DNA of 64,000 nucleotides from CPC320 sp002336405. Its GTDB lineage: Bacteria > Pseudomonadota > Alphaproteobacteria > Rhodobacterales > Rhodobacteraceae. The notes below the pieces were generated by a model. It was not told the DNA's origin. It saw nothing but the letters and a program-made list of their open reading frames with translations, and did no database searches. This document shows, in pieces, positions 9,551 through 18,308 of this stretch. How positions within the stretch are numbered: position 1 is the first letter of the stretch; every line of letters begins with the position of its first letter. Both the position numbers and the translations under genes were made by a program. Location of the stretch: NCBI GenBank assembly GCA_949372595.1, contig CASIAN010000034.1, positions 20,101 to 84,100 on the forward strand. Reading direction: 5' to 3'.

Positions 9551-10615
9551 ATGAAATTAACCGACTTTGACTTTGAATTGCCGGAGCGGTTGATCGCAAC
9601 GCGTCCGGCGGTGCCGCGCAGCGCCTCTCGGCTTTTGGTAGCCCAAGCCGGACAAATAGAGGACGCATACTGCACCGATTTGCCAAAATGGTTGCGTTGC
9701 GGGGACCGGCTGGTGTTGAATGATACCAAGGTAATTCCCGCACGCTTGCAGGGGTGGCGTCACCGGCAGGGCGCAGATGGGCTAACGCGGGCCGCGATGG
9801 AGGTGACCTTGCTGAGCCCCACTGTCACTGGCAGATGGGCTGCGCTGCTCAAACCATTGAAAAAAATCCGCGATGGCGAAGAGATTCGCTTTAGTGAAAA
9901 CTTTTCGGCGCGGCTTGAGGCGCGAAGGGATGGCCAGGTTGAGCTGTCGTTCAATCTGCAGGGCGCTGCCTTTGATGGGGCTTTGGCGGCCTGTGGCCTG
10001 ATGCCGTTGCCGCCCTATATCGCCGCCAAACGACCGGCTGATGCGCAAGATAAGGTCGACTATCAGACGGTTTTTGCGCGGGCGCCTGGCGCGGTTGCTG
10101 CACCGACCGCTTCGCTGCACTTTGATGCAGCGCTATTAGCAAAGCTGCAAGGCATCGGGGTGCGCGTAAGTTTTGTGACGCTCCATGTGGGGGCCGGGAC
10201 GTTCTTGCCTGTCAAGGTTGACGACATATTGCAGCATAAGATGCATTCAGAATGGGGTAGGGTAAGCGCGGCTGCGGCGACCGAAATTGCGGCGACGAAG
10301 GCGGCTGGAGGGCGTATAATCCCTGTGGGTACCACAGCCCTGCGGTTGATCGAGACCGCGGCGCGGGCGGGTTCGATCAAGGCCTGGGAGGGGGGCACGG
10401 ATATCTTCATCTATCCGGGATTTACGTTTCACGTATGTGATGGTCTGATGACAAACTTCCATCTGCCTAAATCGACCCTGATGATGTTGGTGTCGGCTTT
10501 TATGGGCCGATCACGGATCAAAGATATTTACGCGCATGCTATCGCAAATGATTACCGGTTTTTTTCCTATGGCGATTCCTCGCTGCTTTTGCCGCAGAAA
10601 AATGCACATTTATAA
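9551..10615 (+). CDS. queA: S-adenosylmethionine:tRNA ribosyltransferase-isomerase QueA
   Basis: A 354-residue enzyme that moves the ribosyl part of S-adenosylmethionine onto 7-aminomethyl-7-deazaguanine in tRNA, making epoxyqueuosine at wobble position 34. The N-terminus MKLTDFDFELPERLIA is diagnostic. Other conserved family blocks are DRLVLNDTKVIPARL, LHVGAGTFLPV and the C-terminal TNFHLPKSTLMMLVSAFMG. Length and both domains are complete. The gene starts 22 bases after the AsmA-like stop. The MFS gene follows after about 90 bases with its own promoter space. No other queuosine gene is in the window. Confidence 0.97.
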   Translation: MKLTDFDFELPERLIATRPAVPRSASRLLVAQAGQIEDAYCTDLPKWLRCGDRLVLNDTKVIPARLQGWRHRQGADGLTRAAMEVTLLSPTVTGRWAALLKPLKKIRDGEEIRFSENFSARLEARRDGQVELSFNLQGAAFDGALAACGLMPLPPYIAAKRPADAQDKVDYQTVFARAPGAVAAPTASLHFDAALLAKLQGIGVRVSFVTLHVGAGTFLPVKVDDILQHKMHSEWGRVSAAAATEIAATKAAGGRIIPVGTTALRLIETAARAGSIKAWEGGTDIFIYPGFTFHVCDGLMTNFHLPKSTLMMLVSAFMGRSRIKDIYAHAIANDYRFFSYGDSSLLLPQKNAHL

Positions 10616-10705
10616 TAATTAAGACCTCACTGGTCGCTAAACACTCAGACAGCTTTGCGGTTTTCGTATCTTGTGCAGGTGTCATTTTAATTCTGGATAT
10701 AGCTT

Positions 10706-11956
10706 ATGGTTAGAGTATTTTCAAATTCTTGGGCGTTACTTTTGGGGATGTTATTGTTGATGGTCGGCAATGGCTTGCAGGGAACGCTGTTGGGTATTCG
10801 TGGTGAAATAGAAGGCTTTTCAACAAGTTCCATGTCGCTGGTAATGTCCGCCTATTTCTTAGGATTTTTGGGCGGATCCCGGCTGGCACCACGGATGATC
10901 AGGCGCGTGGGTCACGTACGGGTATTTGCCGCGCTGGCAAGTTTTATTTCGGCGGTGTTGATTCTCTATCCAACTTGGGCAAACCCCTATGTCTGGGCGG
11001 TGGAGCGGGTGGTGATTGGGTTTTGTTTCTCTGGGGTCTATGTGACTGCTGAAAGCTGGCTCAATAATGATTCTACCAACGAAACCCGCGGGCAAGCGCT
11101 TTCAGCCTATATGATTGTGCAGATGGTTGGGATCGTATTAGCGCAAATGCTTTTGCTGGTGGCTGATCCGTCTGGATATGTTTTGTTTGTTATCCCTTCG
11201 GTGCTGGTCTCGATCTCATTTGCGCCGATTTTGCTATCGATTAGCCCAACGCCGGCGTTTGATTCCACCAAGCCGATGTCGCTGCGCAAACTGGTGCAAA
11301 TATCACCGCTAGGCTGTGTGGGTATGTTTTTGCTTGGAGGGGTCTTCTCTGCACAATTTGGCATGTCGGCCGTTTATGGCGCCGAGGTAGGGCTCAGTGT
11401 TGCGCAAATTTCGCTGTTTGCGGCGACGTTTTATATCTTTGCAACTTTGCTGCAATACCCACTTGGTTGGCTTTCGGACCGCATGGACCGACGGTTGTTG
11501 ATTTTACTGACCGCTTTGATTGCCGCAAGCGGGGCATTTATAGGATATTTTTTTAGTCATAATTACATTTTTTTACTGGTTGCTGCCGGGTTGATAGGCG
11601 GATTTTCAAACCCGCTGTATTCGCTTTTGATTGCCCATGCGAATGATTATCTAGATTTTGATGACATGGCGGCGGCCTCTGGCGGTCTGGTGTTTATCAC
11701 TGGCGTCGGGGCCATTGCTGGGCCAGTGGTTATCGGTTGGGTGATGGAGCGGATTGGACCCCATGGTTATTTTGGGGTGACGGCTTTTTTGCTCTGTGCG
11801 ATGGCGGCTTATGCTGGTTATCGGATGACCCAGCGCAGTGCGATTGCGGTTGATGCAACGGCTTCTTACATGCCGCTGTCGCCCGGAGCCTCGGTCGTGG
11901 CAGTCGAACTGGCACAAGAACATGCAATTGATGTTGCAAAAGAAGACAGTGAATGA
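10706..11956 (+). CDS. MFS transporter
   Basis: A 416-residue permease with about twelve hydrophobic segments and the loop GSRLAPRMIRRVGHVRVF after the second one, matching MFS motif A in a diverged form. A second loop, GWLSDRMDRR, sits in the middle of the protein and is the copy of that motif at the start of the second half. The C-terminal 40 residues are hydrophilic. The Roseobacter group has many such single-gene transporters often labelled sugar or drug permeases. Nothing in the sequence or neighbours fixes the substrate. Confidence 0.88.
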   Translation: MVRVFSNSWALLLGMLLLMVGNGLQGTLLGIRGEIEGFSTSSMSLVMSAYFLGFLGGSRLAPRMIRRVGHVRVFAALASFISAVLILYPTWANPYVWAVERVVIGFCFSGVYVTAESWLNNDSTNETRGQALSAYMIVQMVGIVLAQMLLLVADPSGYVLFVIPSVLVSISFAPILLSISPTPAFDSTKPMSLRKLVQISPLGCVGMFLLGGVFSAQFGMSAVYGAEVGLSVAQISLFAATFYIFATLLQYPLGWLSDRMDRRLLILLTALIAASGAFIGYFFSHNYIFLLVAAGLIGGFSNPLYSLLIAHANDYLDFDDMAAASGGLVFITGVGAIAGPVVIGWVMERIGPHGYFGVTAFLLCAMAAYAGYRMTQRSAIAVDATASYMPLSPGASVVAVELAQEHAIDVAKEDSE

Positions 11957-12072
11957 GTTAAAATACTTTACTCAGATGCACTTTTATGTCGGTTATGAAG
12001 CATAAAGTTACTATCATTTTGGACAATAGTTATTGTAGGTCTGGGGTATAAAAAAAGAGTGGAGTGTTTGAA

Positions 12073-12651
12073 ATGGCTGCACCAGAAAAACTGTTGAGGT
12101 TTTGGTTGGATGAAGTGGGTCCCGCAGGGTGGTATATCCAAGACCCCTCGCTAGATGCCGCTATCTGTGAGCAATTTATGGGGGTTTGGGAACAGGCCAT
12201 GCAAGGCAAATTCTCGCTTTGGCTTACCTATCCTACAGGTGCGCTGGCGTATTGCATTTTGCTTGACCAGTTTTCGCGTAATATGTTTCGTGGTCGCGCA
12301 AAGGCCTATTCCGCTGATCGTGGTGCATTGGCCGCAGCGAAATCGGCGATACACTATAAATGGGATTTGCGCATCGATGAACCGGCACGGCAGTTTTTTT
12401 ACCTGCCGTTAATGCATTCTGAAAATCTACCTGATCAGGACCGCTGTGTTCGATTAATGAAAACCCGGCTGGAAGACACTGGTGGCTCGGGCTTGGAACA
12501 TGCTAAAGCGCATCGAGAAGTGATCCGTATGTTTGGACGTTTTCCATTTCGAAACGAGGCTTTGAACCGTCCCTACACGCACTCGGAACGGATGTTTTCA
12601 GAGAACGGTGGATATGAAAAAACTCTGAACCCGCTGGAAACAGCGGTCTAA
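12073..12651 (+). CDS. DUF924 family protein
   Basis: This 192-residue protein has the DUF924 pattern: an N-terminal LRFWLDEVGPAGWY, the block YCILLDQFSRNMFRG, and FYLPLMHSENLPDQDR. DUF924 proteins are all-helical, related to tetratricopeptide folds, and of unknown function. The frame begins with a GTG at 12064, but GGAG at 12061-12064 sits eight bases before the ATG at 12073, so the ATG is the better start. The gene stands alone between an MFS gene and lpdA. An inverted repeat lies directly behind it. Confidence 0.88.
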   Translation: MAAPEKLLRFWLDEVGPAGWYIQDPSLDAAICEQFMGVWEQAMQGKFSLWLTYPTGALAYCILLDQFSRNMFRGRAKAYSADRGALAAAKSAIHYKWDLRIDEPARQFFYLPLMHSENLPDQDRCVRLMKTRLEDTGGSGLEHAKAHREVIRMFGRFPFRNEALNRPYTHSERMFSENGGYEKTLNPLETAV

Positions 12652-12676
12652 GTCAAAGCTCTGTTGAAGCGGCCTT

Positions 12677-12704
12677 AAAGATAGTTTAATATCAAACTAT
12701 CTTT
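12677..12704. terminator. Perfect 11-bp inverted repeat before lpdA
   Basis: AAAGATAGTTT at 12677-12687 is repeated in inverted form at 12694-12704 with a six-base loop. It lies 26 bases after the DUF924 stop and ends three bases before the lpdA ribosome site. It is AT-rich with only a short T tract, so it is a weak intrinsic terminator at best. It could equally be an operator acting on lpdA. Confidence 0.5.
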
Positions 12705-12717
12705 GTTGGAGGGCCGT

Positions 12718-14112
12718 ATGGCACAAGATTCGTTTGACCTGATTGTGATTGGCGCAGGACCCGGGGGCTATGTTGCGGCGATCCGAGCTGCCCAACTTGG
12801 CTTGAGCGTCGCGGTCATAGAGCGCGAGCATATGGGTGGAATTTGCCTGAACTGGGGATGTATTCCGACCAAAGCAATGTTGCGGTCGTCTGAAGTCTTT
12901 CACCTGATGCATCGGGCCAAAGAGTTTGGCCTGTCTGCCACAGGCATCGACTATGATCTGGATGCGGTGGTGAAACGGTCGCGGAGCGTGGCCAAGCAGC
13001 TTAGCGGCGGCGTTGGGCATTTATTGAAGAAAAACAATGTGACTGCCATAATGGGCAGCGCGTCGCTGTCAGGCAAGGGGCGTGTGGTGGTGACCACAAA
13101 AGCGGGTACTCAGGCATTGCATGCCAAGCATGTTATCGTTGCAACTGGGGCGCGGGCGCGCGAATTGCCCGGTCTTGAGGCCGATGGAGATCTTGTTTGG
13201 TCCTATAAACACGCGTTGACGCCAAAGCGTATGCCCAAAAAGCTCTTGGTGATTGGCTCTGGCGCAATTGGAATCGAATTTGCCAGTTTTTATAATACGC
13301 TTGGCGCCAAGACGACCGTGGTTGAAGTGATGGACCGTATTTTGCCGGTGGAAGATGAAGAAATTTCGACCTTTGCCAAGAAGTCTTTTGTCAAACAGGG
13401 TATGGACATTCGCGAAAAGGCTTTGGTCAAACAGTTGGATCGTGGCAAGGATACGGTCACGGCGCTTATTGAGCAGAACGGCAAGGTTGAAACACTGACA
13501 TTTGACACGGTGATTTCTGCTGTCGGGATTGTCGGCAACACCGAAGGCTTGGGGCTTGAGGCGCTTGGGGTAAAGATCGACCGAACCCATGTGGTGACCG
13601 ATGACTATTGCCGCACCGGCGTCGAGGGCCTGTTTGCTATCGGAGATTTGGCGGGTGCGCCGTGGCTGGCCCATAAAGCCAGTCACGAGGGAACGATGGT
13701 GGCCGAATTGATCGCGGGCGGCTCGCCGCATCCGGTCAAACCAGAAAGCATTGCCGGTTGCACCTATTGCTCACCGCAGATCGCCAGTGTTGGTCTGACC
13801 GAAGCCAAGGCCAAAGCTGCGGGACATGATATAAAAGTTGGGCGATTTCCGTTTATTGGCAACGGCAAGGCGATCGCACTGGGCGAACCTGAGGGCATGA
13901 TCAAGACCGTGTTTGATGCCACAACAGGCGAACTTTTGGGCGCGCACATGGTTGGGGCCGAAGTGACCGAGTTGATTCAAGGCTATGTGGTTGGCAAGCA
14001 GATGGAGACCACCGAAGAAGACTTGATGAATACGATCTTCCCGCACCCGACCCTGTCGGAAATGATGCACGAAAGCGTGTTGGATGCCTATGACCGTGTG
14101 ATCCATATGTGA
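12718..14112 (+). CDS. lpdA: Dihydrolipoyl dehydrogenase (E3)
   Basis: A 464-residue FAD enzyme that reoxidises dihydrolipoamide in the 2-oxoacid dehydrogenase and glycine cleavage complexes. The FAD-binding GAGPGGYVAAIRAAQLG is at the N-terminus, the redox-active cysteines lie in CLNWGC (about residues 43 and 48), an NAD-binding GSGAIGIEFASF is in the middle, and the catalytic His is in FPHPTLSEMMHE. The chosen ATG has GGAGGG just upstream. An earlier TTG at 12703 adds five residues and is unlikely. No E1 or E2 genes are adjacent, so the partner complex cannot be named. Confidence 0.96.
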   Translation: MAQDSFDLIVIGAGPGGYVAAIRAAQLGLSVAVIEREHMGGICLNWGCIPTKAMLRSSEVFHLMHRAKEFGLSATGIDYDLDAVVKRSRSVAKQLSGGVGHLLKKNNVTAIMGSASLSGKGRVVVTTKAGTQALHAKHVIVATGARARELPGLEADGDLVWSYKHALTPKRMPKKLLVIGSGAIGIEFASFYNTLGAKTTVVEVMDRILPVEDEEISTFAKKSFVKQGMDIREKALVKQLDRGKDTVTALIEQNGKVETLTFDTVISAVGIVGNTEGLGLEALGVKIDRTHVVTDDYCRTGVEGLFAIGDLAGAPWLAHKASHEGTMVAELIAGGSPHPVKPESIAGCTYCSPQIASVGLTEAKAKAAGHDIKVGRFPFIGNGKAIALGEPEGMIKTVFDATTGELLGAHMVGAEVTELIQGYVVGKQMETTEEDLMNTIFPHPTLSEMMHESVLDAYDRVIHM

Positions 14113-14121
14113 AAAGCGTCT

Positions 14122-14151
14122 GGGTATTGGCAGGCTCTGCGCCAATATCCC
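14122..14151. terminator. Hairpin between convergent lpdA and the MocA-like gene
   Basis: TATTGGC at 14125-14131 pairs with GCCAATA at 14141-14147. GGG/CCC extends the stem past one bulged base. It lies in the short gap between two convergent stops. No clear T tract follows on either strand, so it may work as a bidirectional transcription block rather than a classic terminator. Confidence 0.45.
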
Positions 14152-14181
14152 GTCTTAAAGACGATGTTTCAAAGTCCAAAT

Positions 14182-14790
14182 CTAGGATTTTTCCCTGCGT
14201 TGTGACCGCCAAGCCTGCCAGGCCTCTGGGCTGTCTAAATCGGTAAGCGCGTGATCCCGCGGCAGTGTAACTTTGATCAATCGGTGGGCGTTTTCGCGGA
14301 GAATGGCGCGGCCACCCTGATCGCCGGTCAACCCGCCAAGGGCTTCAAAAAATACGCTGGGAAATATCACGGGATGCCCGGCGATTCCGTCTTGATTGGC
14401 TGCACGGCAGATCATGGTTTGGTTGTGGGCGCGAAACGTCTCAAGCATCAAAGCCAGATCTTGCTGCGTCAGATCGGGCATATCTGCGGGCAGGATCATC
14501 ACCCCTTCACAGGGATGTGGCAGGGCGGTGATGCCGGCGCGGATGGAAGCCGCCATCCCCTCACTTGGGTCTGTGACCTCAACCACACTAAGGCTGTGAC
14601 CCTCAAGACACCTATGGCGGGGATGCGCCCCTTTTGGCAGGGTTACGATGACATCAGTTGTGACCGCACAGGCGCGCATTACCACGCGGACCAGCAGCGG
14701 CACGCCATCGATCTGCTCCAGCAATTTGTCGCGGCCCCGCATGCGCCGGGCGGCACCGGCGGCCGGGATAAGGACAGCAACATGGCTCAT
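14182..14790 (-). CDS. MocA-like nucleotidyltransferase (molybdenum cofactor type)
   Basis: A 202-residue protein with the GT-A nucleotidyltransferase fold. The N-terminus VAVLIPAAGAARRMRGRDKL holds the nucleotide-binding AAGxxxRMG-like loop. ILPADMPDL carries the metal-binding aspartates, and AGHPVIFP matches the substrate loop of MobA/MocA proteins. MocA adds CMP to the molybdenum cofactor for xanthine dehydrogenase-type enzymes. Related proteins act on other cofactors or on XdhC-linked maturation. No molybdoenzyme gene is nearby, so the exact substrate is an inference. The gene converges on lpdA. Confidence 0.85.
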   Translation of the reverse strand: MSHVAVLIPAAGAARRMRGRDKLLEQIDGVPLLVRVVMRACAVTTDVIVTLPKGAHPRHRCLEGHSLSVVEVTDPSEGMAASIRAGITALPHPCEGVMILPADMPDLTQQDLALMLETFRAHNQTMICRAANQDGIAGHPVIFPSVFFEALGGLTGDQGGRAILRENAHRLIKVTLPRDHALTDLDSPEAWQAWRSQRREKS

Positions 14791-14990
14791 GGGTTATTCG
14801 CACTCAGTCTTTGCCGACACGCAAGGCGCCTTGAAATCTGCCTATACCAGATGGCGAGATCAGGCAAATATTACCTGTTATTGGGAATTTATGTAAGATG
14901 CTCTCTGCAACAATTGTGGGTCTCGCCGCGTCTACGCGCCGATGGTAATGCCCTAACCTCAAGATCGAAAGGACCGGGCCGCGCCTGCTG

Positions 14991-15248
14991 CTAATCTACG
15001 GCGCGGTTGGTGCTGTCTTGATTGGGTGCGCATTTATCTTGCAAGTGCTTTAGCACAAAGATGCGAATGGCCGAGGCCAAACCGGCTTCAAAACCACGGG
15101 CCTCGTCGATCTCGGCTGCCAAGACATTGATCGCAATGTTTTTTTCTTTGGCAATTTGGCGAAACGCCAGCCAGAAAGGGTCTTCCAACGACACGCTGGT
15201 ACGGTGACCCTTGAGTGTAAGCGAGCGTTTGGCTGGCCGGGCGCTCAT
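14991..15248 (-). CDS. Ribbon-helix-helix domain protein
   Basis: An 85-residue protein. After a basic start (PAKRSLTLKGHRTSVSLED) it has the strand and two helices of a ribbon-helix-helix fold: FWLAFRQIAKEKNIAINVLA, then ASAIRIFVLKHL. Such proteins usually bind DNA as dimers. This one is typical of the Rhodobacterales and Rhizobiales, where it lies beside DUF4169 and fumC. Its start overlaps the stop of the DUF4169 gene (ATGA). The target is unknown. It is the last gene of the fumC operon. Confidence 0.85.
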   Translation of the reverse strand: MSARPAKRSLTLKGHRTSVSLEDPFWLAFRQIAKEKNIAINVLAAEIDEARGFEAGLASAIRIFVLKHLQDKCAPNQDSTNRAVD

Positions 15249-15421
15249 GGGTCGCGCCGGTGGCTATCAAGTGTTTTAGCCGCTTTGTCAGTCTGCGCTT
15301 TTTGCAGGGCCTTACTGGCTTTGGTTTGGCCATGCGCTGCCGCGTTCTGCGCGGCGCGCACGGTTTTTTCTTGCCGCGCCTTTTGTTTGCGCACCCGGTT
15401 TAAATTGACCGGCTGCGACAT
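15245..15421 (-). CDS. DUF4169 family small protein
   Basis: A 58-residue, very basic protein beginning MSQPVNLNRVRKQKARQEK and continuing as an Ala, Lys and Gln-rich helix (NAAAHGQTKASKAL). This is the DUF4169 pattern, of unknown function. The ATG shares one base with the fumC stop (TAATG), and its stop overlaps the next start (ATGA). The order fumC-DUF4169-RHH is thus tightly coupled. The high charge would allow binding to nucleic acid or ribosomes, but that is only a possibility. Confidence 0.85.
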   Translation of the reverse strand: MSQPVNLNRVRKQKARQEKTVRAAQNAAAHGQTKASKALQKAQTDKAAKTLDSHRRDP

Positions 15422-16812
15422 TACTTTGGGCCTATCATATTTTCGGGGCGCACCACGCGATCAAAGGTGGTTGCGTCGACGAACCCCAAGGCGATCGCCT
15501 CTTGCTTCAGGGTCGTGCCGTTTTTATGCGCCGTTTTGGCCACTTTGGTGGCGTTGTCATAGCCGATCTCAGGGGCGAGCGCCGTCACCAGCATCAGCGA
15601 TTCACGCATCAGTTTTTCAATCCGGTCCTCATCGGCGGCCAAATCCTTGATCAGGTTGTCGGTAAAGGCCGCGGCGGCATCGCCAAGCAACTGCATGGAT
15701 TGTAGCACGTTATAGGCCATCATCGGCTTGTAGACGTTCAGTTCAAAATGCCCTTGTGATCCAGCAAAGCCAACGGCGGCATCATTGCCCATCACATGAA
15801 TACACACTTGGGTCAGTGCTTCGCATTGGGTCGGGTTGACCTTGCCGGGCATGATCGAACTTCCTGGTTCGTTTTCGGGCAGGATTAATTCACCCAGACC
15901 GCAGCGCGGGCCAGAGCCAAGAAGCCGGATATCATTGGCGATTTTAAACAGGCTGCCAGAGACTACCTTCAGTGCGCCAGAGATTTCCACCATTGCATCA
16001 TGGGCGGCCAGGGCCTCGAATTTATTGGGGGCTGTGACGAACGGCAGGCCGGTGATCTGCGCCATATTGGACGCCACCATTTCCGACCAGCCCATCTTGG
16101 TGTTCAGGCCTGTGCCAACCGCTGTTCCGCCTTGGGCCAGTTCATAGATCCGCCCCAACGCATCTTTAACGCGCTGGATACCCATGGCCACCTGATGGCT
16201 ATAACCGGAAAACTCTTGACTGAGGGTGAGGGGGGTGGCGTCTTGGGTGTGGGTGCGGCCAATTTTGATGATACCGTCGAATTCGACGATTTTCGCCTGC
16301 AGTCCCGCATGCAGTTTTTCCAGCCCGGGCAACAGCACGTCGCGGGCGCTCATCGCGGTGGCGATATGCATTGCTGTGGGAAAGGTGTCATTTGAAGACT
16401 GGCTCATATTGCAGTGGTCATTGGGATGCACCGGATCTTTGGAGCCGATCACACCACCAAGTATTTCGATTGCGCGATTGGCGATCACCTCGTTTGAGTT
16501 CATATTTGATTGCGTGCCAGATCCGGTTTGCCAGACCACCAGCGGAAAGTTTTCGTCAAACTTGCCCTCGATGACTTCACTGGCGGCTTGGGTGATCGCA
16601 GTGCCGCGGCGCTCATCCAAGGCCCCAAGGGTCATATTGGCCTCGGCACAGGCTTTTTTGATCACACCCAATGCGCGGACGATGGCAATGGGTTGTTTTT
16701 CCCAACCGATTGGAAAGTTAATAATCGAGCGCTGCGTCTGCGCACCCCAATATTTGTCTGACGGCACCTCAAGGGGGCCAAAGCTATCGGTTTCGGTGCG
16801 CGTCTGCGTCAT
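15421..16812 (-). CDS. fumC: Class II fumarate hydratase FumC
   Basis: A 463-residue iron-independent fumarase that interconverts fumarate and malate in the TCA cycle. The superfamily signature GSSIMPGKVNPTQCE is present, with HPNDHCNMSQSSND as the second substrate-binding block and GRTHTQDATPLTLSQEF as the third. The start MTQTRTETDSFGPLEVP is typical and full length. It is followed without a gap by the DUF4169 and ribbon-helix-helix genes. Upstream lies a gap of about 430 bases that should hold its promoter. Confidence 0.97.
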   Translation of the reverse strand: MTQTRTETDSFGPLEVPSDKYWGAQTQRSIINFPIGWEKQPIAIVRALGVIKKACAEANMTLGALDERRGTAITQAASEVIEGKFDENFPLVVWQTGSGTQSNMNSNEVIANRAIEILGGVIGSKDPVHPNDHCNMSQSSNDTFPTAMHIATAMSARDVLLPGLEKLHAGLQAKIVEFDGIIKIGRTHTQDATPLTLSQEFSGYSHQVAMGIQRVKDALGRIYELAQGGTAVGTGLNTKMGWSEMVASNMAQITGLPFVTAPNKFEALAAHDAMVEISGALKVVSGSLFKIANDIRLLGSGPRCGLGELILPENEPGSSIMPGKVNPTQCEALTQVCIHVMGNDAAVGFAGSQGHFELNVYKPMMAYNVLQSMQLLGDAAAAFTDNLIKDLAADEDRIEKLMRESLMLVTALAPEIGYDNATKVAKTAHKNGTTLKQEAIALGFVDATTFDRVVRPENMIGPK

Positions 16813-17180
16813 GTTATTCTCCTACCGGTTTACACCACTGCAAAGTGTCAAGACTGGCTTGGACTGCACCAATCTGTTGCGGGTGCGTTATAAACTATAT
16901 TCAACCAAGGTGCATGGGTAACTTGATCAATCAGCTCAGTTTTTACCGAGGATACAGAATTTCGCTCATTTAAACGGATAAATGCCACTTTATGCTTGGT
17001 ATTTTGCGTCAGATTGCCCTGTCGGAAATCTATATTCTGTCGTTGGTTAGAATGCCATGATGACACTTACACAGATGTTGCTTCAGGCTTGGGTGAACGC
17101 CAGATAGGGCCGCGGAACAGTCCGGAGCCGACAACACTGGTGTTTTGGGGGGCGGTGCTTAGACAATAAAAGGCAGTCTT
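16813..17180. other. Intergenic stretch with no gene recognised
   Basis: Apart from the fumC promoter region near 16813-16900, I see no convincing open frame or RNA gene here. The segment 17057-17107 could encode a 16-residue peptide beginning MMTLTQMLLQAW, but it has no clear ribosome site. The G-rich part at 17100-17160 has no stable hairpin that I can name. Confidence 0.5.
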
Positions 17181-17211
17181 TAAAAACAAAATACCCCTCA
17201 CGAAGGAGGGG
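17181..17211 (-). terminator. Intrinsic terminator of the FlgM-like gene
   Basis: CCCCTC at 17194-17199 and GAGGGG at 17206-17211 form a six-pair GC stem with a six-base loop. Read on the minus strand, a T-rich tract (complement of 17181-17193) follows. It lies 30 bases after the stop of the minus-strand gene at 17241. Confidence 0.8.
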
Positions 17212-17240
17212 CTTTGCCTGTTCAGTGTTCAAGGCAGCGA

Positions 17241-17633
17241 TTAAATCATGTCGTGATAAGCTTTTTGCAGAGCGTCCACAACCTTGCCCGAATCATATAT
17301 ATAGGTTCCGGCCCGAATTTCATTTTTGACTTCTGTTACAGCAGTCAGGTCGATCGGCGCGGGCAACTTCTTCATCGAAGAGATCACTTGGTTTGTCACC
17401 GAGTTGATTTCCATTGCTACTTTTGCGGTGGTGCTGGCGGCCATGACCATAGCCGCACCTGTATTTTTGGTGGAATAAGTTCCAGACTGGTCAATAGAAG
17501 CGGTCAAGACGTCGCCTGCTTTGGAATTCTGACTTACGGCCTGTTGCGTTTTCTCATTGCCGCCGGACGTGACTGGAACGGGCAATGGAATTTTAGCATT
17601 CGCGCTGGCTATCCCTTGGATTGACTCAGACAT
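17241..17633 (-). CDS. Small protein with a FlgM-like C-terminus (possible anti-sigma factor)
   Basis: A 130-residue protein with a strong ribosome site (GAAGGAG, seven bases before the ATG). The N-terminal 90 residues are Ser, Thr and Ala-rich and look disordered. The last 35 residues, including VKNEIRAGTYIYDSGKVVDA, resemble the FlgM helix that binds flagellar sigma factor: the lysine-aliphatic start, the A-G-T-Y turn, then the D-x-x-K-V-hydrophobic helix. FlgM holds sigma-28 inactive until the hook is done. The N-terminal two thirds is longer than usual FlgM and has VMAASTTAKVAMEINSV, so this may be another family. The gene is monocistronic with its own terminator. Confidence 0.5.
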   Translation of the reverse strand: MSESIQGIASANAKIPLPVPVTSGGNEKTQQAVSQNSKAGDVLTASIDQSGTYSTKNTGAAMVMAASTTAKVAMEINSVTNQVISSMKKLPAPIDLTAVTEVKNEIRAGTYIYDSGKVVDALQKAYHDMI

Positions 17634-17896
17634 AATGTAACTCCTTCAGCACATAGAACGACCAGATCGTGCCAACTTTAATGCTGGCAGCTAAAATAAT
17701 TAAATAAACTTGGTTATTCTATATGCAGTCTGTGGATTGCTATTATTGGGCGAAGGCGGCTTGCCGAGTAAGGCGGATGGCCACTTCTGTTTCGTCTCTG
17801 AGAAACAGGCAGTCGCCGAGTGCTGGTGCTGGCGACGGGCCTTGCAGTTTATATGCTATCACAGGCGCGGCGGTGGCGTGCTGTCGCCTGCCTGGT

Positions 17897-18295
17897 TTAC
17901 GTGACCTCTTCGATCGCGCCGTCCGCCTTGAGCCACGCGGTAAATCCGCCTTCGATATGGGCGACCGGTGCCAGACCCATTTCCATCGCCAACTGGGCGC
18001 TTAATGCCGACCGCCAAGCGCTGGCGCAGTAGAACACATAAGTTTTATCCTGATTGAAGATGTCTTTGTGGTAGGGACTTTCGGGGTCAATCCAGAACTC
18101 CAACATGCCGCGGGGGCAGGAAAAAGCGCCGGGTATTTTGCCACCACGCTTGATCTCGCGGATATCACGCAGATCGACTAGAACATGCTGGTCGCTATCG
18201 ACAAGCGCCTTGGCTTCTTCCAGTGGGATCGTGGTGACCACCTTGTTGGCCTCTGCTATAAGGGCCTTGATGCCCTTGGTGATTGTCTGTGCCAT
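17897..18295 (-). CDS. Rhodanese-like sulfurtransferase
   Basis: A 132-residue single-domain rhodanese. The domain starts with HVLVDLRDIREIKRGGKIPG, the active-site cysteine is in YCASAWRSAL (loop CASAWR), and the closing HIEGGFTAWLKADG is typical. The cysteine carries a persulfide in sulfur transfer. It is the last gene of a four-gene minus-strand group with a methanethiol oxidase at its head, which releases sulfide. A role in handling that sulfur is an inference from position. The gap to the CoA-binding gene upstream is only 13 bases. Confidence 0.88.
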   Translation of the reverse strand: MAQTITKGIKALIAEANKVVTTIPLEEAKALVDSDQHVLVDLRDIREIKRGGKIPGAFSCPRGMLEFWIDPESPYHKDIFNQDKTYVFYCASAWRSALSAQLAMEMGLAPVAHIEGGFTAWLKADGAIEEVT

Positions 18296-18308
18296 TAATG
18301 TAAATATC

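Noticed and set aside
14251..14994. A 247-codon plus-strand frame opposite the MocA-like gene
   Set aside because: It is antisense to a clear nucleotidyltransferase and has no family motif.
17700..17896. Short plus-strand frames upstream of the rhodanese stop
   Set aside because: They have no family pattern and lack ribosome sites. They lie in a gap and partly antisense to the rhodanese.
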